A DNA stretch of 18,498 nucleotides from Acidobacteriota bacterium. GTDB taxonomy: Bacteria > Acidobacteriota > Terriglobia > UBA7540. This document shows positions 7,192 through 12,996 of this stretch, in pieces; position 1 is the stretch's first letter, and each line of letters starts with the position of its first letter. The stretch covers positions 9,106-27,603 of the forward strand of contig JAJYHU010000206.1 in assembly GCA_021784615.1 (NCBI GenBank). The letters run 5' to 3'. The notes below the pieces were generated by a model. That model saw only the letters and a program-made list of their open reading frames with translations. It searched no databases and was not told the origin of the DNA. The position numbers were made by a program, and so were the translations under genes.

Positions 7192-9027
7192 TTAATGACC
7201 GGAGCCTTGCGCGGTTAGTGCAATCACAGAGTAAACGTTCAGGGAGGGCAGCGTTACTTCCACGTCGCCGCCTCGCCAGCGCTCATCTTCCAAAGCTCCG
7301 GCGTTTTTGTCAGGCGAATATAAAGCCAAACGGCCTCCCGTAAGTCCCGCAAACTTTCGACCCAATGAAAGGCGGACCTGCACGCGCCCGGCGGGTGTTG
7401 CGTCGTAATTAAGTATGTGGAGAACAAGTTCATGGCCGTTTCCCAGCGACGTGACGTTGGCAAGAACATGGGCGTGCGTCTTCAATTCAACCCGAGTTGT
7501 ATTGGACGTTAGGGCCGCGATTTTCGCTTGCACTTCCTTTTGCGCCGCTGTGTCACTCTCGAAACTATGTTCAAGCCCCGGCGCGGAGACCTCCACGTTC
7601 GGTCCGTTCAAGTCGGACGGTTGAGCGAACGCATAAACTTTTCCGCCGCGGGCCGCGTAATCCCGGACCGTCTGCTTTTCATCCGCCGTTAGCGCCTCGT
7701 AGGAAGGAACGATAACCCCATGGTAGGCTTCCAACTCGCGCGCGTTCACGTTTTGGGCAACCTTGATGGCATAGAGGACGCTGTGGCGCGAAAGAAAATC
7801 CAGCAGCGTGTCCTTGCCCCAGGCAAAGCCTGTATTCAAGTCGTCCGGAAGCAGAACAGCCACCGGCTCTACGTTGGCCGCGCCCACATAGAGCGGTTCG
7901 TGGTCCGCGACAAAGCCGTTGTACTGGCCGATAGCAGCCCACGATTGCAGGGCTTCCGGCTTGCCGTTGATCAGGCCGGCGTCAAACGGCCCTTCCATAT
8001 CCCACGTATAGGCCGACCCGAATGCTGACGCTTCGGCGATGGCCAGCTTTTCCGAGCGCGGTTTAAGAAATGCGGTTGAACGGCCTCCTTTGTGGAAAAT
8101 CGAGTACTCGGTGATCAGTGGTTTTCCGGCCGGAAGCAATCCGCGCACCAGCCGCGTGCGCCGGATATTGGTGACGTTCCAATCCTGGCCCCAGACGCCC
8201 GGCTCCCGCCAGCCCTCGTCAAAGGTGAAGTCCATGTAGCGGTTCAGAGCGGCGCGGGAGGGTGAAAGCCCGAAATTTGAGAAGATGGGAATGTTCGATT
8301 TCTTCTGGTCGTGGATATACTCGCGGATCTTGGTGAAAAAGCTCGCCACGGCTTCATTGCTGGCCCATTCCGGAGCCCCGGTGTTGTCAAAAAAGATGGC
8401 GTCCAGGCCGTCGTCGATAATGCCTCCGACCCGCTTCTCCTGGTATTGGACCCATCCGGGATTGTTGAGGTCGGCGATATAGCGCAGGGCGTCGCGATCG
8501 CCGGAGTAGCGATACGGCAGGCCGTTCGGCTCAAACATAATCCACCGGACGGATGCAGGCACGTCCCGGAACATGCTTTGCCAGAAGACGCTGACCGCGC
8601 ACATGTAGGCCGCTACTTTGATGCCATGCGCGTGGAGCATGCGGGTGACTTCACGGACCAGGGCGCGCTGCGGCGACTCGTCCTCCCAGGAAAAGCCCGC
8701 GCTGTAAGTTACCCAAACAAAGTTCACGTGGGCTTTGACCAGCAGATCGACCATCTGTCGCCCATAGACGTCCCTGGCGTACACGTTAGCCAGCACCTTT
8801 TGCTCGTCCGGAGTAAAGCGCATTCCCCAGGCGGAGCGCCGCGTCTTTTGCACCTCAATGGGCCCGCCGTCGAATCTTGCAAAGCGGAACCGGCCTTGCT
8901 GCAACCAGCTCGGAAGCCGCGACAGGTCAGGCGCAACCCCCGGCGGCATCGTTTGCGCCACAGCGATTCCTGCCAAACTCACCCAAAACGCGCAGCCAAG
9001 CAACATCGCAAAGACCTTGTTCCTCAT
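7192..9027 (-). CDS. Secreted TIM-barrel glycoside-hydrolase-like protein
   Basis: A 611-residue exported protein. The open frame continues far upstream into tetR, but the ATG at 9027 has GGAGGG 7 nt before it and starts a signal peptide (MRNKVFAMLLGCAFWVSLAG, cleavage likely after AVA at 22-24). Residues about 65-370 look like a (beta/alpha)8 barrel: VNFVWVTYSAGF, GIKVAAYMCAV, LDAIFFDNTG (D214), PIFSNFG, DFTFDEGW and PLITEYSIF (E307), with acidic residues at strand ends as in retaining glycosidases. Residues about 385-510 resemble the glutamine-amidotransferase-like trimerisation domain that follows the barrel in beta-galactosidase-type enzymes (HGVIVPSYEALTADE, GGKVYAF). A beta-sandwich (540-611) ends it. 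The family is not one I can name; substrate and true catalytic residues are unknown. Divergent from the TetR gene, which may control it. Confidence 0.8.
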   Translation of the reverse strand: MRNKVFAMLLGCAFWVSLAGIAVAQTMPPGVAPDLSRLPSWLQQGRFRFARFDGGPIEVQKTRRSAWGMRFTPDEQKVLANVYARDVYGRQMVDLLVKAHVNFVWVTYSAGFSWEDESPQRALVREVTRMLHAHGIKVAAYMCAVSVFWQSMFRDVPASVRWIMFEPNGLPYRYSGDRDALRYIADLNNPGWVQYQEKRVGGIIDDGLDAIFFDNTGAPEWASNEAVASFFTKIREYIHDQKKSNIPIFSNFGLSPSRAALNRYMDFTFDEGWREPGVWGQDWNVTNIRRTRLVRGLLPAGKPLITEYSIFHKGGRSTAFLKPRSEKLAIAEASAFGSAYTWDMEGPFDAGLINGKPEALQSWAAIGQYNGFVADHEPLYVGAANVEPVAVLLPDDLNTGFAWGKDTLLDFLSRHSVLYAIKVAQNVNARELEAYHGVIVPSYEALTADEKQTVRDYAARGGKVYAFAQPSDLNGPNVEVSAPGLEHSFESDTAAQKEVQAKIAALTSNTTRVELKTHAHVLANVTSLGNGHELVLHILNYDATPAGRVQVRLSLGRKFAGLTGGRLALYSPDKNAGALEDERWRGGDVEVTLPSLNVYSVIALTAQGSGH

Positions 9028-9070
9028 GCTTGTCCCTCCTGAAGAAACTTGAACGGCTATTGGCCGCATG

Positions 9071-9086
9071 TCGGGCCTTCGCCCGA
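9071..9086 (-). promoter_or_regulatory. Leader hairpin of the hydrolase-like gene
   Basis: TCGGGC (9071-9076) and GCCCGA (9081-9086) form a perfect 6-bp stem with a tetraloop in the predicted 5' leader, about 45 nt upstream of the start codon. It does not cover the ribosome site. It is probably a stability element, if it does anything. Confidence 0.3.
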
Positions 9087-9100
9087 ACCGAGCGCCACCT

Positions 9101-9129
9101 ATCATAGTCCGATTGCGCGGACATTTAAA
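9101..9129 (-). promoter_or_regulatory. Predicted sigma-70 promoter of the hydrolase-like gene
   Basis: Read on the minus strand, TTTAAA (9129-9124) and TATGAT (9106-9101) are separated by 17 bp. The -10 matches consensus at 5 of 6 positions and the -35 at 4 of 6. Transcription would begin near 9094, giving a leader of roughly 67 nt before the ATG at 9027. Confidence 0.55.
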
Positions 9130-9132
9130 TGT
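9121..9132. promoter_or_regulatory. Palindrome ACATTTAAATGT, candidate operator
   Basis: A perfect 12-bp palindrome in the divergent spacer between the hydrolase-like gene and tetR. It contains the predicted -35 of the hydrolase promoter, so a bound dimer would block RNA polymerase. TetR-family proteins commonly act on such divergent spacers. Binding by this TetR is inferred from position only. Confidence 0.45.
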
Positions 9133-9194
9133 TAGATCCCGCTTGGGCCCAGCCTGAATTCTTAATCCATTTTCACAATGTTGGCGCGGCGGTG

Positions 9195-9203
9195 TGGTAG
9201 ACT
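9195..9203 (+). promoter_or_regulatory. Extended -10 element before tetR
   Basis: TGG followed by TAGACT (9198-9203) makes an extended -10 (TGn TAnACT). No good -35 is seen at 16-18 bp; TTCACA lies at 20 bp. The start point near 9210 would leave a 25-nt leader before the ATG at 9235 and would exclude the in-frame ATG at 9178. Confidence 0.4.
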
Positions 9204-9234
9204 GTGCCCGCTGTGGGAACTTGTGAAGGAGACG

Positions 9235-9858
9235 ATGTCCGAAGTCGCTAATCCCAAACAGAAGCTGCGCGAGATTTGCAGGATTGCCGCCCGCGTCTTT
9301 TATGAAAAGGGCTACGACGGCGCCTCCATGCAGGATATTGCCAAGGCGGTGGGCCTGACCAAGGCGGGGCTCTATCATCACGTGGGCAGCAAAGACCGCC
9401 TGCTGTTTGAAATCATGAACTATGGCATGGACATTCTTGACGAATCGGTTCTTGAAAAAACCAAGGGCATCGAGGACCCGCACGAGAGGCTCCGGCAAAC
9501 CATTGCGGGCCACATCGACCTGGTGGTCCGCTCCCGGGACCTGGAGATCACGGTGATCCTGCATGAGAACCGTTCGCTAAAAGGGGCGCTGCGCAAAAAG
9601 ATCAACGCGCGCAAGAAGTCCTACATTCATTACCTCGTGGACCTGATTGCCCAGGTCCAGGATCAATCCGGCCGCGAGCCGCTGATCTCGCCGGCCCTCG
9701 CGGCTTTCAATCTGCTGGGAATCATCAACTGGCTCTACCAGTGGTATCTTCCCGACGGAAGCATCAGCCAGAGCGAACTGACCCAGGGCTGCGTGGACTT
9801 CTTTTTCCGGGGCCTGCTCGGCAGCGCCGCGCCTCCTTCTCCTCCCAACGGCGCTTAA
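9235..9858 (+). CDS. TetR/AcrR family transcriptional regulator
   Basis: A 207-residue repressor-type regulator from the ATG at 9235, which has AAGGAG 5 nt upstream; the longer in-frame start at 9178 is rejected because it lies before the predicted -10 and has no ribosome site. The N-terminal helix-turn-helix (about 12-55) is typical: RIAARVFYEKGYDGASMQDI, then VGLTKAGLYHHVGSKDRLL. The C-terminal ligand domain has IINWLYQWYLPDGSIS and a VDFFFRGL end, resembling the C-terminal domain of KstR2-like TetR proteins that sense acyl-CoA-type ligands; this is recognised from memory and is tentative. It is divergent from a secreted hydrolase-like gene and 74 bp upstream of pheA. Its most obvious target is the palindrome at 9121-9132. 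Confidence 0.93.
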   Translation: MSEVANPKQKLREICRIAARVFYEKGYDGASMQDIAKAVGLTKAGLYHHVGSKDRLLFEIMNYGMDILDESVLEKTKGIEDPHERLRQTIAGHIDLVVRSRDLEITVILHENRSLKGALRKKINARKKSYIHYLVDLIAQVQDQSGREPLISPALAAFNLLGIINWLYQWYLPDGSISQSELTQGCVDFFFRGLLGSAAPPSPPNGA

Positions 9859-9869
9859 CCGCCGCGGCG

Positions 9870-9898
9870 TTGTTCCCTCTTGCCCGGCATGATAGCAT
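9870..9898 (+). promoter_or_regulatory. Possible pheA promoter
   Basis: TTGTTC (9870-9875) and TAGCAT (9893-9898) are 17 bp apart, matching consensus at 3 and 4 of 6 positions. The start would fall near 9905, just ahead of the GAGGAG ribosome site. The match is weak, and read-through from tetR is the alternative. Confidence 0.3.
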
Positions 9899-9932
9899 CA
9901 CTGAAGTCTGAACGAGGAGATTCAGCTTTTCT

Positions 9933-10760
9933 ATGAGCAAGGAAACTGTTGCCTTTCAAGGCGAGCGGGGAGCCTTCAGCGAAGAAGCCGCCTACAAACT
10001 GCTGGGGCGCAACATTCAAGTGCTGCCTTGCGAAACTTTTGAAGCGGCCTTCCAAAGCGTCGTCAAAAAGAAAGCCTCCCTTTGCCTGGTGCCGATTGAA
10101 AACACCCTGGCCGGGTCGATCTATGAGAACTACGATCTGCTGCTCCAGAACGATCTCCATATCGTGAAGGAGGTCAACCTTCGGATCGTTCACAACCTGA
10201 TCGCTTTCCCCGGAACCACGCTGCGGAATCTTCGCCGCGTCTATTCGCACCCCGTGGCGCTTGCGCAATGCGGCCGGTTCTTCCGGAGCCACTCGAAGTT
10301 CGAAAAGATTCCGTTCTACGATACGGCCGGCAGCGTCAAGATGCTGGCGGAGAAACGGCCCCCGAACTCCGCCGCCATCGCCAGCCGCATCGCCGCCTCG
10401 GTGTATGGCGCGCGCATCCTTCAAAGGCATCTCGAAGACCATCACGAAAACTTCACGCGCTTTCTCCTGCTCTCGCCAAAGTCCCATGTTTCGCCCCGGG
10501 CCAATAAGGTCTCCATTGTGTTCTCCACGCCCAACTCTCCCGGCGCCCTTTACAAATGCCTCAGCGTCTTCGCCCTGCGCGATATCGACTTGTCCAAAAT
10601 GGAGTCGCGCCCGCTGCGCGGCCGCCCGTGGGAGTATTTCTTCTACATCGATTTTGTCGGCAACGTGAACAAGCCGCCGAGCAGGAAAGCCCTGGAACAT
10701 TTAGCGGAAGTCACCACCTTCCTGCGCGTCCTCGGCTGCTACGAAAGCGCCAGGCGGTAG
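9933..10760 (+). CDS. pheA: Prephenate dehydratase
   Basis: A 275-residue monofunctional prephenate dehydratase, which decarboxylates and dehydrates prephenate to phenylpyruvate in phenylalanine biosynthesis in the cytoplasm. The catalytic part shows VAFQGERGAFSEEAA (6-20), PIENTLAGS (54-62), SHPVALAQC (105-113), YDTAGSVK (129-136) and the TRF motif (175-177) whose Thr is essential in the family. A C-terminal ACT domain follows (about 191-272) with GALYK (204-208) and ESRP (224-227), the residues that bind phenylalanine for feedback inhibition, so the enzyme is probably Phe-regulated. There is no chorismate mutase fusion, and length is normal. GAGGAG lies a rather long 12-13 nt before the ATG. 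No other aromatic-pathway gene is in the window. Confidence 0.97.
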   Translation: MSKETVAFQGERGAFSEEAAYKLLGRNIQVLPCETFEAAFQSVVKKKASLCLVPIENTLAGSIYENYDLLLQNDLHIVKEVNLRIVHNLIAFPGTTLRNLRRVYSHPVALAQCGRFFRSHSKFEKIPFYDTAGSVKMLAEKRPPNSAAIASRIAASVYGARILQRHLEDHHENFTRFLLLSPKSHVSPRANKVSIVFSTPNSPGALYKCLSVFALRDIDLSKMESRPLRGRPWEYFFYIDFVGNVNKPPSRKALEHLAEVTTFLRVLGCYESARR

Positions 10761-10779
10761 GGCGATTCCCGAATCGCCC
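10760..10779 (+). terminator. Hairpin overlapping the pheA stop
   Basis: GGGCGATTC (10760-10768), loop CC, GAATCGCCC (10771-10779): a perfect 9-bp stem whose first base is the last base of the pheA stop codon. There is no T-tract. The very tight loop and position suggest a REP-like element doubling as a 3' end. Confidence 0.5.
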
Positions 10780-10821
10780 CCGGACATGACCCCAGCACGT
10801 CTCTACGTCGCGCGCGCAGCC

Positions 10822-10914
10822 GGTAGCCACGGTCAAGCCGCCTTTTGGTTGACCGTGAGTTCGCATAATATTGAAATGCCCACGGACATCAGAAAAGCTT
10901 TGTCCGTGGCTACC
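10822..10914. repeat. Nested cloverleaf-type inverted repeat
   Basis: Outer arms GGTAGCCACGG (10822-10832) and CCGTGGCTACC (10904-10914) are perfect over 11 bp and 93 bp end to end. Inside are two further perfect 9-bp stems: CACGGTCAA (10828-10836) with TTGACCGTG (10849-10857), and CCACGGACA (10880-10888) with TGTCCGTGG (10901-10909). Outer and inner stems share bases, so alternative foldings compete. No coding potential is apparent. Confidence 0.75.
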
Positions 10915-10960
10915 AGCTCAAATGCCGCCGGAACGGGGTAATACCGAAGTCCCTCAAAAC

Positions 10961-10985
10961 AGAGACGTTCCAGCGGAACGTCTCT
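10961..10985. repeat. Perfect 11-bp REP-like hairpin
   Basis: AGAGACGTTCC (10961-10971), loop AGC, GGAACGTCTCT (10975-10985). There is no T-run. The right arm continues directly into the second copy of the 20-bp direct repeat. Confidence 0.7.
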
Positions 10986-11004
10986 ACGTCGCGCGCGAAA
11001 ACAC

Positions 11005-11033
11005 TTGACAAATAGTGTCTAGTCTGCTAGCCT
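11005..11033 (+). promoter_or_regulatory. Strong predicted promoter facing the A-rich repeat
   Basis: A perfect -35 TTGACA (11005-11010), a 17-bp spacer ending in TGC, and -10 TAGCCT (11028-11033), that is an extended TGn -10. ACACT/AGTGT arms (11001-11005 and 11014-11018) bracket the -35 and could be an operator. Transcription would start near 11040 and run into the A-rich repeat; no conventional gene lies directly behind it. Confidence 0.6.
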
Positions 11034-11103
11034 TATTGGAGCCTGGGCGGCTCGAAGCGCCGGCGGCCGGACGAAGGGTATGCGTTTCCGGGAAGGACGA
11101 TGA

Positions 11104-11123
11104 AAAAAAAGAATTCTTTTTTT
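11104..11123. repeat. A-tract/T-tract palindrome centred on GAATTC
   Basis: Seven A, GAATTC and seven T make a perfect 20-bp palindrome right after the ATG at 11100. In RNA it would be a weak A-U hairpin; in DNA it would be intrinsically bent. Confidence 0.6.
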
Positions 11124-11125
11124 CA

Positions 11126-11278
11126 AAAACGAAGCTAGGAAGTTGTTGAAACCAAAAGGGAGCTGTGGAAAAAACAGCCAAAACGAACCGAAAACAAAGC
11201 TAAAACGAAGCTAGCCAAGTTGTTGAAAACAAATAATTGGCGAAAAAACAAAGCTAAAAACGAACCGAAGGGGGCTCG
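11126..11278 (+). repeat. Diverged tandem duplication, period 76-77 bp
   Basis: AAAACGAAGCTAG at 11126 and 11202, AAGTTGTTGAAA at 11140 and 11217, and AAAACGAACCGAA at 11180 and 11257 all recur in the same order 76-77 bp apart. The period is not a multiple of three, so the copies sit in different reading frames. ACAAAGCTAAAA is also found at 11194 and 11248. The order of shared blocks makes a true duplication very likely. Confidence 0.7.
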
Positions 11279-11360
11279 GCTTCCCTGCCCGCCGCAAATG
11301 GAGCAAAACTAGCCTATTAGTCCTTCGATGGCAGGCTGCGACCGCGGAAATCCGAAGAAC

Positions 11361-11393
11361 AAAAGCAGATTCCTCGTTTCACTCGGAATGACG
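11361..11393 (+). repeat. Probable dispersed intergenic repeat
   Basis: AGCAGATTCCTCG followed by CTCGGAATGACG, with ATTCC and GGAAT forming a short inverted pair. I recall similar strings from spacers of other soil bacteria; there is only one copy in this window, so its repeat status is unproven here. Confidence 0.35.
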
Positions 11394-11516
11394 CTGTGGG
11401 GCGCGAGGAATGAGACTGGGCGGACCCGGAATGCACGGTGGGGAACAATTTTCATCGAGACTCCGGCGGCCGGCGCTGCAAAACCAGCGTGAGCCGCGAG
11501 CGAGCGCGCCTGGCAC

Positions 11517-11545
11517 TTGCCCGCCGCGCCAAGCAAGAATAAACT
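11517..11545 (+). promoter_or_regulatory. Predicted promoter of the small secreted protein gene
   Basis: TTGCCC (11517-11522), a 17-bp spacer and TAAACT (11540-11545); each hexamer matches consensus at 4 of 6 positions. The start near 11552 leaves a leader of about 60 nt before the ATG at 11614. Confidence 0.5.
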
Positions 11546-11613
11546 GTTACTTAACCTCCGCATGAGCGGGGACCCGGGTTCTTGAGCATCCAGAGGCGGC
11601 AAGGAAGCGACTG

Positions 11614-12123
11614 ATGACACCGAAGCGCCGATCAGATTGCCTGATAGAGAGGCGGCCCTCAACGAAGTTCGCGGCAGGGCGCGTCTGGATCGTAATGGCG
11701 GCGATTGGTCTCGCGGCCGCCGGCGGGATCAAGGCGCAAACTTCATCGGGCACAGTCGGAGACCTGACGGGCAATTATCAATTTCTCGGCCCTAATGACA
11801 ATCTCGCTCTGCTCCAGGAAGAAGGAATGGTCAAGGGCTACATCGATGTGATGCAGGGCGAGTCCGAGTCCGATGTGGTCTTAAGCTACCCCATCACCAT
11901 CGGCTCGCGCCAGGGCGATCACGTCGAGTTCCGCACTCGCAGAATTCACGAGAAGTATTACCGGTTCTCCGGAACGGTTGAGCGCGGCAAGGCGCAGAAG
12001 AAAGGCCAGCCGGATTACCTGGAGCTGGCGGGCGAACTGCAACTGATCACGCACAATTCCGTGACGGGAAAAGATACGGTTGACCGCCGTCAGGTGGTCT
12101 TTAAATCCAAGGGAGAATCCTGA
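11614..12123 (+). CDS. Small secreted protein of unknown function
   Basis: A 169-residue protein I do not recognise. It begins with a long basic N-region, then a hydrophobic core (VWIVMAAIGLAAAGG, about 24-38) and a likely cleavage after IKA near residue 41, leaving a mature protein of about 128 residues starting QTSSGTVGDLTG. The mature part alternates polar and hydrophobic residues (LTGNYQFLGP, GYIDVMQG, VEFRTRRIHEKYYRFSGTVE, LELAGELQLITH), as in a small beta-sandwich or barrel, and has no Cys in the mature chain. AAGGAAG lies about 7 nt before the ATG, and a promoter is predicted about 70 bp upstream. It is 84 bp ahead of the SDR gene, with which it may be co-transcribed. A periplasmic or outer-surface location is inferred. 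Confidence 0.8.
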   Translation: MTPKRRSDCLIERRPSTKFAAGRVWIVMAAIGLAAAGGIKAQTSSGTVGDLTGNYQFLGPNDNLALLQEEGMVKGYIDVMQGESESDVVLSYPITIGSRQGDHVEFRTRRIHEKYYRFSGTVERGKAQKKGQPDYLELAGELQLITHNSVTGKDTVDRRQVVFKSKGES

Positions 12124-12207
12124 TATCAGCCTCGCGCCGCGCAACGGAAAGCGCCACAAGGTGGCCGGGGCGGCACGCCGAGCCCGTTTCCTTCTGAAAC
12201 CTTCATT

Positions 12208-12996
12208 ATGAAATCTCAAAAACACAATCTCAAAGGACAGGTTGCTGTCGTCACCGGAGCCGGCTCCGGCATTGGAAAGGAAATCGCGCTCGATCTGCTG
12301 CGGTCCGGCGCGTGCGTTGCGGGAGCGAGCCGCCGGGCCGCCCGGGCCGATCTTCTCAAAGCCTTCCAACCCTACCGCCAGCGGTTCATCTGGATTCGCG
12401 CGGACGTTTCCCAGGAGCCTGACGTTCAGCGCCTGGTGCGGCAGGTCCTCAAGAAATTCGGCAGGGTCGATATCCTGGTCAACAACGCGGGCGTGCGCGG
12501 ACCCACGACCCCGGTCACAACTCTGAGCGCCAAAGACTGGCGCGAGGTCCTGGAAATCAATCTGACCGGCGCCTTCCTATGCGCGCGCGAGTGCATGAAA
12601 GACATGATAAAGCGGCAGCGCGGCCACATCGTCAATATTTCTTCCATGTCGGGACGCATGGCCTATCCGCTGCGAGCTTCCTATGCGGCTTCCAAGTGGG
12701 GACTAATTGGATTCACGGTGACGCTGGCCCAGGAGGCCGGCCCTCACAACATCCAGGTCAACGCGGTTTGCCCCGGCCCTGTGGAGGGCGAGGCCATCGA
12801 GGAAGTTATCGCGGCCAGGGCGCAAGCGCTCGAGGTCCCGGCCGATAAAATTCGCCAGCAATTCCTTCGCCGGGCGGCGCTCAACCGCATGGTCACCCCG
12901 GCCGACGTAAGCCGCACCGTTCTCTTCCTGTGTTCGGATGCCGCTCGGAACATCACAGGACAGGCCATCGACTTGAGCGCAGGCTACCGGCTTTGA
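12208..12996 (+). CDS. SDR family oxidoreductase
   Basis: A 262-residue classical short-chain dehydrogenase/reductase, a soluble NAD(P)-dependent enzyme acting on a carbonyl or hydroxyl substrate. TGAGSGIG (16-23) is the nucleotide-binding TGxxxGxG; the Arg residues after beta-2 (SRR, 41-43) suggest NADP. NNAG is at 92-95, N118 belongs to the catalytic tetrad, S146 and Y159-x3-K163 are the catalytic Ser/Tyr/Lys, and PGP follows at the usual place. The end (NITGQAIDLSAGYRL) matches the FabG-like ITGQ...DGG region, with SAG replacing DGG. There is no clear ribosome site. FabG-type 3-oxoacyl reductase or sugar/steroid dehydrogenase activity cannot be separated from sequence. Its last 13 bp overlap the 3' end of the convergent exonuclease gene. 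Confidence 0.93.
   Translation: MKSQKHNLKGQVAVVTGAGSGIGKEIALDLLRSGACVAGASRRAARADLLKAFQPYRQRFIWIRADVSQEPDVQRLVRQVLKKFGRVDILVNNAGVRGPTTPVTTLSAKDWREVLEINLTGAFLCARECMKDMIKRQRGHIVNISSMSGRMAYPLRASYAASKWGLIGFTVTLAQEAGPHNIQVNAVCPGPVEGEAIEEVIAARAQALEVPADKIRQQFLRRAALNRMVTPADVSRTVLFLCSDAARNITGQAIDLSAGYRL

Larger units (their letters stand above)
10797..10997 (+). repeat. Exact 20-bp direct repeat, two copies
   Basis: ACGTCTCTACGTCGCGCGCG occurs at 10797-10816 and again at 10978-10997, 181 bp apart. The second copy overlaps the right arm of the hairpin at 10961-10985. The copies flank the cloverleaf structure, so the enclosed block may be a mobile or amplified intergenic unit. Confidence 0.75.
11100..11312 (+). 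pseudogene. Lysine-rich reading frame broken by an amber codon
   Basis: From the ATG at 11100, with GGAAGG about 4 nt upstream, the frame reads MKKKNSFFQKRS and meets TAG at 11136-11138. It then stays open without another stop to TAG at 11310-11312, encoding a K-, N- and E-rich stretch such as KTKLAKLLKTNNWRKNKAKN. Either the 12-residue peptide is itself the product, the frame is a decayed small gene, or the segment is a non-coding RNA. Base composition is strikingly A-rich compared with every neighbour. A promoter lies 70 bp upstream. I do not recognise a family and make no functional claim. Confidence 0.3.
10761..11613. other. Long repeat-rich spacer without a conventional gene
   Basis: About 850 bp between pheA and the small secreted protein. 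In order it holds a REP-like hairpin, one copy of a 20-bp direct repeat, a cloverleaf-type inverted repeat, an 11-bp hairpin joined to the second direct-repeat copy, a promoter, an A-rich tandem duplication with a K-rich broken reading frame, a GATTCCTCG...CTCGGAATGAC element, and the promoter of the next gene. The individual parts are listed separately. Confidence 0.6.

Noticed and set aside
8311..9042. Plus-strand frame of 243 codons
   Set aside because: It is antisense to the hydrolase-like gene, whose signal peptide and ribosome site fix the coding strand.
9028..9564. N-terminal extension of the hydrolase-like gene to 790 codons
   Set aside because: It would overlap tetR and bury the signal peptide and the GGAGGG site; it also crosses the predicted promoter.
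9855..10700. Minus-strand frame of 281 codons
   Set aside because: It is a shadow of pheA in antisense register; pheA shows all catalytic and ACT motifs.
10822..10914. tRNA or tRNA-like gene suggested by the cloverleaf
   Set aside because: There is no anticodon arm, T-loop GTTCRA or acceptor end of the right length.
10797..10997. CRISPR array
   Set aside because: There are only two repeat copies with a 161-bp interval and no further units.
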